64,000 nucleotides of DNA, from NCBI RefSeq assembly GCF_002220365.1, contig NZ_MTHB01000027.1, forward strand, positions 117,695-181,694. The letters run 5' to 3'. Below are positions 8,558 to 17,308 of the stretch, one piece after another. Every line of letters begins with the position of its first letter. Positions within the stretch are counted from its first letter, which is position 1. The notes under the pieces were generated by a model that was given only the letters and a program-made list of their open reading frames with translations, was not told the origin of the DNA and searched no databases. The DNA comes from Caballeronia sordidicola (lineage in GTDB: Bacteria; Pseudomonadota; Gammaproteobacteria; Burkholderiales; Burkholderiaceae). Made by a program: the position numbers and the translations under genes.

Positions 8558-9094
8558 TCAATACCCCGGCGGCGGAGGCGGCGGCATCCCGGGCGGCGGT
8601 GGCGGAGGCGGCGGCTGCGTCGAATAAACGCCTTGCGGGGGCGGTGCGCTCATCATCCGGCCACGCATTGGCACGCGGTTACCGTTCGCATACATGCACT
8701 GCAGATACGCGTAGTCATAGCGCCGCTGCACGTCATAGGCCGAACCTTGCGCGTTGGTCGCACCAAACAAACTGCCGCCCAGCAGGCCGGCGCCGGCGCC
8801 AATAGCTGCGCCCGAACCGCCGCCGAACGCCGCACCTGCCGCCGCGCCCAACGCCGTACCGACCACCGCACTGCCCACGGCGCTATTGGTAGTAGCCTGA
8901 TTGGCCGAGTCACCTCCTACCTGTCCATACGCAAACTGACGACACGAACCGTCGTCCGCGCGGAACTGGTCGAAAGTCTTGCCAGTGCCAGGAAGGGCCA
9001 TCACGCTCGGTCCCGGAGGCACCACGGCGCACGCGCCAAGAATGCCCAGCGAAACCCCCATCGAAACGAGTAATGCAAGTCTTGGATACTTCAT
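8558..9094 (-). CDS. Glycine-zipper lipoprotein-like envelope protein with polyproline tail
   Basis: The 178-residue protein begins with a signal sequence ending in Leu-Gly-Ala-Cys near residue 21, a plausible lipobox. Residues 70-110 are a glycine-zipper segment with repeated GxxxG/AxxxG spacing (GSAVVGTALGAAAGAAFGGG), as in outer-membrane-associated Gly-zipper proteins. The last 25 residues are nearly all Pro with Gly and Tyr. It lies 25 bases downstream of the next envelope gene on the same strand, so the two are probably co-transcribed. A role in envelope organisation is inferred from class; no specific function is known. Confidence 0.8.
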   Translation of the reverse strand: MKYPRLALLVSMGVSLGILGACAVVPPGPSVMALPGTGKTFDQFRADDGSCRQFAYGQVGGDSANQATTNSAVGSAVVGTALGAAAGAAFGGGSGAAIGAGAGLLGGSLFGATNAQGSAYDVQRRYDYAYLQCMYANGNRVPMRGRMMSAPPPQGVYSTQPPPPPPPPGMPPPPPPGY

Positions 9095-9119
9095 GACGCT
9101 TTGATCTTCCGTTCAAGGA

Positions 9120-9482
9120 TTACTGAGAGTTGCCTGGCTGCGGCGCCACGGGACGCCAGCCGGTCGGGCAGTCCTTCACATACGGGTAATACGCTTTCGA
9201 TGCCTCGCAGTAGTACCAGGAACCGCCCTGCTGTCCGGAGGCATCGGCTGATGGCCCCGGACCCTGCGCTTGTCCCTGTTCGACATAGTCGACTGGTGGC
9301 GGCGCCGGCACAGCCACGACCGGCGGGTAAGGGTAGTAATACGGAACGGGCGCAACCGGATAGTAATAAGGTACTCCCACCCCTACACCCACAAAAACAC
9401 GTGCAGCATTCGCCGGGCCACAGATACAGGCCGCGGCGACTGCCACCGCCGCCAGCGGCAAGCAAGAATTCAGGCGTTTCAC
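9120..9482 (-). CDS. Small exported Pro/Tyr-rich protein
   Basis: The 120-residue product is taken from GTG 9482, which has GGGAGAA a few bases ahead; the in-frame ATG at 9512 has no ribosome site and adds ten polar residues before the signal peptide. A Sec signal (cleavage after ANA near residue 27) is followed by a Gly/Val and Tyr-Tyr-Tyr-Pro-rich stretch (about 30-65). The C-terminal half contains two Cys in a short WYYCEASKAYYPYV-like motif found in many unnamed proteobacterial exported proteins. It probably forms a unit with the Gly-zipper lipoprotein gene. Confidence 0.75.
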   Translation of the reverse strand: MKRLNSCLPLAAVAVAAACICGPANAARVFVGVGVGVPYYYPVAPVPYYYPYPPVVAVPAPPPVDYVEQGQAQGPGPSADASGQQGGSWYYCEASKAYYPYVKDCPTGWRPVAPQPGNSQ

Positions 9483-9512
9483 GACATTTCTCCCAACCTG
9501 GTTTGACGACAC

Positions 9513-10196
9513 GCTCCCCGACTTTTTACCGTAAGCAGATATCGGACCGTCCCGCGATCCGCTGAATTATAGGAGCACAACTGAACGCTAATTCAGTTGA
9601 CCACGAAGTGCCATTACAGACGTTACGCTTCATTTTTCCGATCGTTACAAAACACCCGTTCACACCCTCATTCGCAAGAAAATTGACAGCATTAAGTAAT
9701 ATGTTTTACGAGAACCATTCAATAATAGTTAGGTAGTGCCGGGCGGCTGCGTAAAACGCATGAAGTATCCGCCCAAGCGGTCCGCCAGCATGGTTCCTAC
9801 CATGGGTAACGATCACGTCGTCACATAATTCCGGACGCGAAGTGTTTTGTACGTGAGACGCCGAATCGTCTTCAGGCACAACTGGGGGCACCCGTGAATG
9901 CGCACACGCGCGACTGTCGCGACTGTCGCGACTGTCGCGACTGTCGGCGCGATTGCGGCGCAATGGGTGATCGGATCGAAGAGAACGTGCTGGCGCAGCA
10001 CCTGTCGCTGTTGTGGGTGAACCTGAAGCGCGAGGCTTCGTGGCGGCGGTGAAGGACGGTGCCGGCAAGCCGGAGCGGGGTCGGATGAAAAATGCGGGCG
10101 CGGCAGCGGTTCTGCGCGCGCCATGATGTAGACCGCGACGCTTGGCCCGCCGTCCGAAAATCCACGGACCGCGGGGGTCAAGCCACGCGGTCCCGC
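9513..10196. other. 684-base non-coding stretch with a hairpin and a 9-bp tandem repeat
   Basis: CAACTGAA (9578-9585) and TTCAGTTG (9592-9599) form a perfect 8-bp hairpin about 100 bases before the Pro/Tyr-rich gene. A GCGACTGTC tandem array lies at 9910-9945. AT-rich sequence at 9640-9740 may hold promoters. Minus-strand frames crossing 9706-10296 have no domain and are probably chance frames. Confidence 0.5.
9910..9945 (+). repeat. 9-bp tandem repeat, four exact copies
   Basis: GCGACTGTC is repeated four times without a break (9910-9918, 9919-9927, 9928-9936, 9937-9945). The short unit and lack of spacers rule out a CRISPR. It lies in a non-coding stretch downstream of the anti-sigma gene. 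Confidence 0.9.
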
Positions 10197-10892
10197 TTAT
10201 TGCCGCGTTCCTGCTTTGATCGCTTCGGCAAACCGCTTGATGTAGACCGGCGATGCATCGCTGATTGCCCAATACACCATGCCGTCCTGACGCCACTGGA
10301 CCAGCGAATAACCATCGTCGGATTGCGTGATAAGAGGCGTGGATGAAGGCGCGCTTTTGACATCGTTTTTGCCATGATCTTCAGGGAAGACATACAAGTC
10401 GATCGGGTGCTTCAGATACCGGTAGATCATGACGGCAACGGGGCGATGATCCACATAATCGAGCCGCCCGCCGACCAGCGGAAAGCCTTGCGCCTGGGGA
10501 TCGACCACGGGCGGCGCATAGTCGATGCGCCCGTTGAACCAGGGCTTGACCGTATGCTGGTCGCTCGACAGCACATCCATCGTGCGCGCCGACATCAGCG
10601 CCCGTACATGGCTTGAAACGATCTCCTGTTGTACGTCTGCGCCACGGGGCGGCGGCTGGGTCCAGAGCAGCGTCATGAAGACGAGCGAGCACAAGCCGAT
10701 TCCCGCCATTCCTCCGCCGATGAACGGCAGTCCCGCCATGCGCCACGACCAGTTCCAGGGAGACGGATTTTTCCTGGCTGCTTCTGCTTTCATCCGGGCA
10801 TGCACCTGCACCCGCAAGGATTCCGGAGCTCGTTCGTAAAGCGAGCCGTCGCGCAGTTTCTCAGCGAGCGATGAGTTGGATTTAGTTTCCAC
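10197..10892 (-). CDS. Single-pass membrane anti-sigma factor (putative)
   Basis: This 231-residue protein starts at GTG 10892, inside the end of the sigma gene (11-base overlap), which implies coupled translation. Residues 1-50 are a cytoplasmic sigma-interaction segment, 52-77 one transmembrane helix, and the remaining about 150 residues are periplasmic. I see no zinc-binding HxxxCxxC motif, so it is not a ZAS-type anti-sigma domain. The assignment rests on the overlap with the ECF sigma gene and the topology. It probably holds the sigma factor at the membrane until an envelope signal arrives. Confidence 0.75.
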   Translation of the reverse strand: METKSNSSLAEKLRDGSLYERAPESLRVQVHARMKAEAARKNPSPWNWSWRMAGLPFIGGGMAGIGLCSLVFMTLLWTQPPPRGADVQQEIVSSHVRALMSARTMDVLSSDQHTVKPWFNGRIDYAPPVVDPQAQGFPLVGGRLDYVDHRPVAVMIYRYLKHPIDLYVFPEDHGKNDVKSAPSSTPLITQSDDGYSLVQWRQDGMVYWAISDASPVYIKRFAEAIKAGTRQ

Positions 10893-11490
10893 GCTTGGAC
10901 TCCTCCGGACCGGCGGGTGGTGTTTTGACCAGGCGGATTGCCTGCTGTTCCGACCCACCCTGGGCCGCCCGTACAGCCGTGCACAACAGGCGGCGCGCGC
11001 GCGAAAGCCGTGACATGACGGTGCCCAGCGGGATGCCCGCCACGGCCGCTACGTCCCTGTAGCTCATGTCTTCCAGTTCACGCAACACGATCACCTCACG
11101 ATATTCAACCGGCAACGTAGCCAACGCCCGATGCACGAGTTCGGTCTCGTCCTGACGCACGGCCAATTTCTCCGGATCGTCGCCGCTTTCATCGGCCCAG
11201 CCGGGAAGCTGATCGTCGACATTGAGCGAGTCGTCGTAGGGCGTTGCATCCGCGCGGTTATGTTGCCGGCGCCATTCGGTGAACCACGTATTGCGCACGA
11301 TCGCCAGCAGCCAGGCGCGCGGATTGTCGCCCTCATAGCCATCGAAGTAACGAAAGGCTCTCAGGAAGGCTTCCTGCACGACGTCGTCGGCGTCCGTGGG
11401 ACTGCCGCTCAGCCAGCGGGCAAGGTTATACGCCGCGTCCAGATGCGGCAGCATCACCGCGTCGAAGCGATTCGGCGAGTGCTTCGCCAT
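10882..11490 (-). CDS. ECF-family RNA polymerase sigma factor
   Basis: The 202-residue sigma-70 family protein is taken from ATG 11490 with GGGAGAG ahead of it. Region 2 (about residues 20-85, with DADDVVQEAFLRAFRYF) and region 4 (about 130-180, with SYRDVAAVAGIPLGTVMSRL) are both present, while region 3 and other domains are missing, as in ECF sigmas. It overlaps the putative anti-sigma gene and is divergent from the phosphoesterase/cupredoxin pair, its likeliest target operon. Autoregulation is probable but no promoter consensus was proven. Confidence 0.92.
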   Translation of the reverse strand: MAKHSPNRFDAVMLPHLDAAYNLARWLSGSPTDADDVVQEAFLRAFRYFDGYEGDNPRAWLLAIVRNTWFTEWRRQHNRADATPYDDSLNVDDQLPGWADESGDDPEKLAVRQDETELVHRALATLPVEYREVIVLRELEDMSYRDVAAVAGIPLGTVMSRLSRARRLLCTAVRAAQGGSEQQAIRLVKTPPAGPEESKRGN

Positions 11491-11804
11491 CGGTACTCTC
11501 CCTGGCAAGCGATATTGCCGCGGAATTTGCGGAACGTGCGCCACGCGCCAACGCGCAGGGCGGGTCGCCGGTCGGTCCGCAATACCGCAAATACTGCAAT
11601 TACTGCGATATGCGATACCGCGATACAAGACGCCGGCTCTCAACTGTACTTACCGGTCAGCGGCCTGATTTATTCCCGATTATGCGGGTATGGCAAAAAA
11701 ATTCACCGGGAATAAAGCGGCGCCCCTCCGAGTTTGATGGGCATGGGGCAAGGCATACCCGCCTTGCATACCCGTATTGCACCCCCATCCACCAGGAGCC
11801 GTTC

Positions 11805-12770
11805 ATGCCCGACCTCGATAAAAAAATCCTTTCGCCCGAACCTCTCACGGAACACGGCGCCAGACGGCGCACCGCACTGACGTGCATGGCATGGGCCGGT
11901 GCGGGCATGCTGTGGACCTTGAACGGCGGCGTGCCGGGGTCGAAGCTGATGGGCGGGACCGCGCAGGCAGCGCAAACCGACCGTCATGCGTTCAGCTTCG
12001 TGCAGATCAGCGACAGTCACATAGGCTTCAGCAAGGACCCGAACCTCGATCCTGCAAGCACACTGCAGGAAGCCGTCGACAAGATCCGCACGAGCCCGGA
12101 GAAGCCCGGGTTCATCATCCATACCGGCGACATCAGCCACCTGTCCAAACCCGGCGAGTTCGATACCGCTACGCAGATCGTCCAGAGCGCCGGGCTCGAT
12201 GTGCACTACGTACCCGGCGAACACGACGTTTTGGTCGACGACGGGGGGTCGTATTTCGAGCGTTTCGCCAAACCCTCGGACCCCAAGTGGTACAGCTTCG
12301 ATCAGGGTGGGGTGCATTTCATCGGCTTGACCAATGTGCTGGACCTGCGTGGGGGCGGCCTGGGTTTTCTCGGCGATGAACAGCTGGCGTGGCTGAAGCA
12401 AGACCTGCACGCGCGCACAAGCAGCACGCCAATTGTCGTGTTCGCGCATATCCCCCTCTGGTCTTTGTATCCGCAATGGGGCTGGGGGACGGACGACAGC
12501 GCGCAGGCGCTGAGTCTGATGAAGCGTTTCGGCTCGGTGACGGTGCTTAACGGCCATGTGCATCAGGTCGCGCAAAAAGTTGAAGGTGAGATCAACTTTT
12601 ACTCCGCGTTGTCGACCGCCTTTCCGCAGCCGGCACCCGGTACGGCTGCAGGTCCCGGTCCGATGAAAGTCCCCGCGGACACGCTTCGCAAGATGCTGGG
12701 GGTGCGTTCAGTCAACTATGTCCCGGGAGAGGCCGACCTGGCCATTGTCGATACGCGGCTCAGCGTATGA
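11805..12770 (+). CDS. Exported calcineurin-type metallophosphoesterase
   Basis: The 321-residue protein starts at ATG 11805 with CAGGAG ahead. Its N-terminus carries Arg-Arg-Arg-Thr before a hydrophobic stretch (about residues 21-45), consistent with a Tat signal. All metallophosphoesterase blocks are visible: Asp-x-His (SDSHIGF), Gly-Asp (TGDISHL), Gly-Glu-His-Asp in place of the usual Gly-Asn-His-Asp, His-Ile-Pro-Leu, and GHVHQ. The Asn-to-Glu change in block three removes a residue that usually binds metal and phosphate. A periplasmic phosphodi- or monoesterase is predicted; the substrate is unknown. It is probably co-transcribed with the cupredoxin gene. Confidence 0.85.
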   Translation: MPDLDKKILSPEPLTEHGARRRTALTCMAWAGAGMLWTLNGGVPGSKLMGGTAQAAQTDRHAFSFVQISDSHIGFSKDPNLDPASTLQEAVDKIRTSPEKPGFIIHTGDISHLSKPGEFDTATQIVQSAGLDVHYVPGEHDVLVDDGGSYFERFAKPSDPKWYSFDQGGVHFIGLTNVLDLRGGGLGFLGDEQLAWLKQDLHARTSSTPIVVFAHIPLWSLYPQWGWGTDDSAQALSLMKRFGSVTVLNGHVHQVAQKVEGEINFYSALSTAFPQPAPGTAAGPGPMKVPADTLRKMLGVRSVNYVPGEADLAIVDTRLSV

Positions 12771-12796
12771 GTGCCTCTTTGAACAAGCGGAGAACG

Positions 12797-13171
12797 ATGA
12801 TGACAATGCCTGATCTTCAGGGCGTATGGGTAGCGAAGATCGCTGCTAGAACAATGGCCGCACTGTGCTTGGCGACGGCGCTGGCGGCTGCACCCGCATT
12901 CGCCGCCGAGGCGAAACCGGCCGCGACCGTGGTGATCGACAATTTTTCCTTTAGTCCTGCTCAGTTGTCCGTTGCAGCAGGGTCGACCGTGACCTGGGAG
13001 AACCACGACGACATGCCTCATACCATCGTCAACGATGCAACCCCACGCGAATTCAAATCGGCGCCGCTCGATTCCGGGGAGCACTTTTCACAGACGTTCG
13101 CGAAGCCCGGTACGTACAAGTATTTCTGTTCGATCCATCCGCATATGACGGGCACGATCGTGGTGAAATAA
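12797..13171 (+). CDS. Periplasmic cupredoxin (type 1 blue copper protein)
   Basis: The product is a signal peptide plus a cupredoxin domain of about 90 residues. Copper ligands are visible as His in Met-Pro-His-Thr and Cys, His and Met in Phe-Cys-Ser-Ile-His-Pro-His-Met, the amicyanin/plastocyanin-like arrangement. An earlier in-frame ATG at 12767 overlaps the phosphoesterase stop (ATGA). I prefer 12797 or 12800 because GGAG lies just ahead, but both remain possible. The small redox protein probably passes electrons or copper in the periplasm. Pairing with the phosphoesterase and a divergent ECF sigma suggests a stress-induced envelope unit. Confidence 0.88.
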   Translation: MMTMPDLQGVWVAKIAARTMAALCLATALAAAPAFAAEAKPAATVVIDNFSFSPAQLSVAAGSTVTWENHDDMPHTIVNDATPREFKSAPLDSGEHFSQTFAKPGTYKYFCSIHPHMTGTIVVK

Positions 13172-13176
13172 AGGGA

Positions 13177-14262
13177 CTATTGCTGCAAGCCCAGCCGATA
13201 CCACGTGACTTGCCGGTACGGTTCACCGGGCCGCACGATCACGCTGCCCGCGTCCGCCATGTTGACCTGATTCGGGAACGCGCCAGCCTGGAGACACAGG
13301 CCGGCGTGCTTGCCGTAACGCCGTCCGTGCCGTCCCACGATGCCATCCAGATGATTGCCGGTATAGAACTGCACGCCGGGCGCGTTGGTTCCCATCGTCA
13401 ACTCGCGGCCACTGCCAGGGTCGTAGAGGCGCACGACGGGCTCGAGCGTCTTGCCGTTTTCACCTACGACATAACAATGATCGAAGCCGCCTGCACGCGC
13501 GAGCTGATCGTGCGGCCAGTCGAGCCGCGCGCCGAGCGGAGCGCTTGCGCGGAAATCGAACGCATGGCCCGCGACCTGAGCGCGGCCTTCGGGGATCAGG
13601 GCGGCGTCGACTTCGAAGAATGTGTCGGCGTCGATGGAGATCACGTGGCCGCGGATATCGCCGGTTTCGTCGCCGGATAGATTGAAGCAGGCATGGTTCG
13701 TCAGGTTGAGCGGCGTAGGCGCATCCGATACCGCTTCATACGCGAGCGTCAGCGTGCCGTCGTCGTCGAGCGTATAGCGAAGTGTGGTCGATACATTGCC
13801 GGGGAAGCCCGCGTCGCCCTCCGGCGATTCATGCGTGAGGACCAGTCCGCCAGCCACTTCCCGAGCGTCCCAAAGTGACCGGTGAAAGCCTGCTGCGCCG
13901 CCATGCAGCAAGTTGTCGCCCTCGTTGCGATCAAGCGAATAGGCGACGTTGTCGAGCGCGAAGCGCGCGTTTTCGATGCGGTTTGCCCAGCGCCCGATCA
14001 CGCCGCCCAGATAAGCATGGCCGGCGAAATATTCAGCGGGCGTGTCGTGACCCAGCAGGACATCAGCCACGCGTCCCGCGCGATCGGCGGTATTCCACGA
14101 GACCAGCGTCGCACCGAGATCGCTGATTGCGACGCGCATGCCATGCACATTGCGCAGCGTGAACAGGCGCGCAACATCACCGCCGGGCAACTCTCCCCAG
14201 CGTTCGACACTGACGCGCGCGGAGCCTGGGCGGAGAGGGGTGGGCATATCAGCGAGGTTCAT
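13177..14262 (-). CDS. galM: Aldose 1-epimerase (mutarotase)
   Basis: The 361-residue GalM-family enzyme interconverts alpha and beta anomers of aldoses. The characteristic segments NRIENARF, NLTNHACFNL (with the catalytic His) and YTGNHLDG are all present, and length is normal for the family. It follows xylR by 12 bases on the same strand, so it is probably co-transcribed with the xylose regulator. It would supply the alpha anomer of D-xylose to the isomerase encoded divergently. Confidence 0.93.
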   Translation of the reverse strand: MNLADMPTPLRPGSARVSVERWGELPGGDVARLFTLRNVHGMRVAISDLGATLVSWNTADRAGRVADVLLGHDTPAEYFAGHAYLGGVIGRWANRIENARFALDNVAYSLDRNEGDNLLHGGAAGFHRSLWDAREVAGGLVLTHESPEGDAGFPGNVSTTLRYTLDDDGTLTLAYEAVSDAPTPLNLTNHACFNLSGDETGDIRGHVISIDADTFFEVDAALIPEGRAQVAGHAFDFRASAPLGARLDWPHDQLARAGGFDHCYVVGENGKTLEPVVRLYDPGSGRELTMGTNAPGVQFYTGNHLDGIVGRHGRRYGKHAGLCLQAGAFPNQVNMADAGSVIVRPGEPYRQVTWYRLGLQQ

Positions 14263-14274
14263 AAAAAGCGGGGA

Positions 14275-15483
14275 TCAGCCGGGTTGTGCACAGGGCGCGA
14301 CCGGCAGGCGCTCCTGGTATTCGCGCGGCGTACAGTCCAGCTCGCGGCGGAACACGGCGTACATGTATTGCAGCGAAGTGAAGCCGCAGCGGATGGCGAC
14401 TTCGGCGCTGGATAAATCGTGACGTGCGAGGAGTTGCTTCGCGACCTCGAGCTTGTGATTCAGTATCTCCTGATGCACGGTGCAGCCGAGTTCGCGGCGG
14501 AAGTGATCCTCCAGCGACGAGCGCGATACGCCCACGTAATCAGCTACTTGTTCGGTCTTGATGCCCTGGCATCCGTATTGCCGGATGTAGTGGCGCGCGC
14601 GCATGACATAGGGGCTCGACACCGGTTGATGACGAGTGGATTCAAGCACGTTGATGCCGACTGGCGGCACGAGGATGCGCCTGCCGTGAAAGCGTGCGCC
14701 CCCCAGCATCTGGTGCAGCAAATGGGCCGCTGTTCGGCCCATTTCCTCGGTCCCCTGAATGACGGAAGACAACGGAATGCGGGTGAGCGAGCGTGTCAGC
14801 GGATCGTTGTCTATGCCAATGATGGCTACTTGCTCAGGCACGGGAATACCCGATATGAGGCACGCCTGCAGCAGGTGCCGCGCGCGTGCATCGGTCACGG
14901 CGATCACGCCCACGGGCTTCGGCAAGCTCTCGAGCCACGACGTCAGTTGCGCGCTCGCCTGACTCCATACCGGCGCGCTCGTTGGCAGGCCGCGATGAAT
15001 ATCTGCTTGCAGCCCATCAGCCGCGAGCAGCGCCTTGAAGGCCAGTTCGCGTTCTTGCGCCCAGCGGTTTTCGGCGGATTCAGGCAGGCTGTAGAGCGCA
15101 AAACGCTGCAAGCCCGCGCCGATCAGATGCGTGTATGCAAGCGAGATCAGCTTCGCGTTGTCGGTTGCAATATAGGGCAGCCTGGCTGGATAACATGCCG
15201 GGTCCGAATAAGAAGAACCCACGGCGACCACAGGCAGTTGCGAATCTCCCAGCGCTTCGGCCACGCCTGGGTCGTCGAAATCCGCGATGATGCCGTCGCC
15301 TTCGAAGCGTTCGATACCGTTTAGCCGACAGCGAAAGTCCTCCTCGAGGAAGAGATCCCATGCCACTCGCGTCGACAGCAAATAGTTGCCGATGCCGGTA
15401 ATGACCCCGCGGTCATACACCTTGTTCGCGTTGAACAGGAGCGCGATCCGATGTGAAGCCTGGGCGGTCTGTGGTCGTGTCAT
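14275..15483 (-). CDS. xylR: Xylose operon transcriptional activator XylR (AraC family)
   Basis: The 402-residue protein has an N-terminal periplasmic-binding-like sugar domain (about residues 10-275) and a C-terminal AraC helix-turn-helix domain (about 290-390, with GIKTEQVADYVGVSRSSLED). This matches XylR of E. coli (392 residues) in order and size and differs from cupin-type AraC regulators. It is divergent from xylA, so D-xylose binding probably drives activation of xylA and xylFGH. A 13-bp element shared by both promoter regions is a candidate site. Confidence 0.92.
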   Translation of the reverse strand: MTRPQTAQASHRIALLFNANKVYDRGVITGIGNYLLSTRVAWDLFLEEDFRCRLNGIERFEGDGIIADFDDPGVAEALGDSQLPVVAVGSSYSDPACYPARLPYIATDNAKLISLAYTHLIGAGLQRFALYSLPESAENRWAQERELAFKALLAADGLQADIHRGLPTSAPVWSQASAQLTSWLESLPKPVGVIAVTDARARHLLQACLISGIPVPEQVAIIGIDNDPLTRSLTRIPLSSVIQGTEEMGRTAAHLLHQMLGGARFHGRRILVPPVGINVLESTRHQPVSSPYVMRARHYIRQYGCQGIKTEQVADYVGVSRSSLEDHFRRELGCTVHQEILNHKLEVAKQLLARHDLSSAEVAIRCGFTSLQYMYAVFRRELDCTPREYQERLPVAPCAQPG

Positions 15484-15659
15484 CGAACTCCGGACGGTGC
15501 ATGCCGCAGTGCCGCGAGATGCCCATCGTCTCCGTTGCAGCGCAATATGCGCCTGTTTTTTACGCGAGTCTTTTTAGCGTTCGCTGATTCTAGGCCAGCG
15601 CACCGGCCGCCCGCCAGCCCGATTTTTACTTAGCTGAAGAAACACCATCAGCACTGGCG

Positions 15660-15672
15660 GATTTCGCAATTG
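15660..15672 (+). promoter_or_regulatory. Candidate XylR site upstream of xylA
   Basis: GATTTCGCAATTG lies 54 bases before the xylA start and recurs exactly upstream of xylF at 17103-17115. Two exact copies of a 13-mer, one before each operon expected to be under the same AraC-type activator, point to a shared operator half-site. Binding is inferred, not shown. Confidence 0.5.
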
Positions 15673-15726
15673 CTCGTTGCGCGACGATGCTGGCAGCATG
15701 GTGTCACATTAAAAGAAGGAGACGCC

Positions 15727-17043
15727 ATGTCGTATTTCGAACATTTGCCGGCGGTGCGCTATGAAGGCCCGCAGTCTGACAATCCTTTTGCCTTCCGCCA
15801 TTACGATCGCGACAAGCTGGTCCTCGGCAAGCGCATGGAGGATCACTTGCGCCTCGCCGTCTGTTACTGGCATACATTCGTATGGCCGGGCGTCGACATG
15901 TTCGGGCAGGGCACTTTTCACCGGCCGTGGCAGCAGCCCGGCGACGCAATAGAAAGAGCGCACGTAAAAGCCGACTCGGCGTTCGAATTCTTCTCGAAGC
16001 TGGGTGCGCCGTATTACACCTTCCACGACACCGACGTATCGCCCGAAGGCGACAGCATCAAGCACTACGTCAACAACTTCAAAGGCGTCACGGACTATCT
16101 GGCGGCCAAGCAGGAGAAAACCGGGATCAAGCTGTTGTGGGGCACGGCGAACCTGTTCTCGCACCCGCGTTACGCTGCGGGAGCCGCGACCAATCCGAAC
16201 CCCGAAGTGTTTGCGTTCGCGGCCACGCAGGTGTTCCAGGCACTTGAAGCCACGCATCGGCTTGGCGGAGAAAACTATGTGTTGTGGGGTGGCCGCGAAG
16301 GTTACGACACGCTGCTCAACACCGATCTCAAGCGCGAACGGGATCAACTCGGGCGTTTCCTCAACATGGTGGTGGAGCATAAGCACAAGACGGGTTTCAA
16401 GGGCGCGTTGCTGATCGAGCCGAAACCGCAGGAGCCAACCAAGCACCAGTACGACTACGACGTGGCGACCGTCCACGGTTTTCTCGCGCAGTTCGGTTTG
16501 CAAAATGAAATCCGCGTGAACATTGAGGCGAATCATGCAACGCTCGCAGGGCATTCGTTTCATCACGAGATTGCGACGGCTTACGCGCTAGGCATCTTCG
16601 GCAGTGTCGATGCGAATCGTGGTGATCCGCAGAACGGCTGGGACACCGACCAGTTTCCGAACAGCGTTGAGGAGTTGACGCTGGCGCTGTATGAAATCCT
16701 GCGACATGGCGGCTTCAGCTCCGGCGGCATGAATTTCGATGCGAAGGTACGACGCCAGAGCGTGGCGCCCGAGGACCTGTTCTTCGGGCATATTGGCGCA
16801 ATCGACGTCATAGCCATCGCGCTTGAACGGGCCGCCACGCTGGTCGAGAACGACAAGCTTGCCGAGTTCAAGACCCAGCGTTATGCGGGCTGGGACACGG
16901 AATTCGGCCGCAAGATCCTCTCGGGCGGCTACTCGCTGGAGTCGCTGGCTATCGATGCGCTGGGACGTCGTGTTAACCCTCAGCATGTGAGCGGGCAACA
17001 GGAGCAGCTTGAAAATATCGTAAACAGGGCGATTTATAAGTGA
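15727..17043 (+). CDS. xylA: Xylose isomerase
   Basis: The 438-residue class II xylose isomerase converts D-xylose to D-xylulose in the cytoplasm using two divalent metal ions. Catalytic His100 and Asp103 lie in FHDTD, and metal ligand Glu231 lies in [15 protein letters not shown]; these match E. coli numbering within one residue. ATG 15727 has AAGGAG ahead; the earlier in-frame codon at 15670 would add an unconserved extension. No xylulokinase gene (xylB) is present in the window, so xylulose phosphorylation must be encoded elsewhere. Confidence 0.97.
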   Translation: MSYFEHLPAVRYEGPQSDNPFAFRHYDRDKLVLGKRMEDHLRLAVCYWHTFVWPGVDMFGQGTFHRPWQQPGDAIERAHVKADSAFEFFSKLGAPYYTFHDTDVSPEGDSIKHYVNNFKGVTDYLAAKQEKTGIKLLWGTANLFSHPRYAAGAATNPNPEVFAFAATQVFQALEATHRLGGENYVLWGGREGYDTLLNTDLKRERDQLGRFLNMVVEHKHKTGFKGALLIEPKPQEPTKHQYDYDVATVHGFLAQFGLQNEIRVNIEANHATLAGHSFHHEIATAYALGIFGSVDANRGDPQNGWDTDQFPNSVEELTLALYEILRHGGFSSGGMNFDAKVRRQSVAPEDLFFGHIGAIDVIAIALERAATLVENDKLAEFKTQRYAGWDTEFGRKILSGGYSLESLAIDALGRRVNPQHVSGQQEQLENIVNRAIYK

Positions 17044-17102
17044 TGCGCTGGCTTAGCGAGATCACGAAGAAACTGCATTGAAAATCATTAAGCGGCCCGG
17101 CT

Positions 17103-17115
17103 GATTTCGCAATTG
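17103..17115 (+). promoter_or_regulatory. Candidate XylR site upstream of xylF
   Basis: Second exact copy of GATTTCGCAATTG, in the 265-base gap between xylA and xylF, 193 bases before the xylF start. The gap is long enough for an independent xylFGH promoter. The region also holds A-rich and purine-rich sequence but no clear terminator for xylA. Confidence 0.5.
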
Positions 17116-17308
17116 AGTTAAAGGCGAATAAAGGCCCAAGCTAACGACAAATCAAAGAGACGACCAACCCGCAAAACCGACGACCGCGAACATGGATTCG
17201 CGGCGCAAGCAGTAGATTCCGCCGACGTCCCTTCTCTCGCACATGCGTTGCCCTGAGCGGCCACGCAGGGAGACGCATCGGCTAGTCAACCATAAAAAGG
17301 AGTGAGAC

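Noticed and set aside
9910..9945. Tandem repeats considered as a CRISPR array (also 595-642 and 45953-46008)
   Set aside because: Units are 9-12 bp with no spacers and no cas genes are present.
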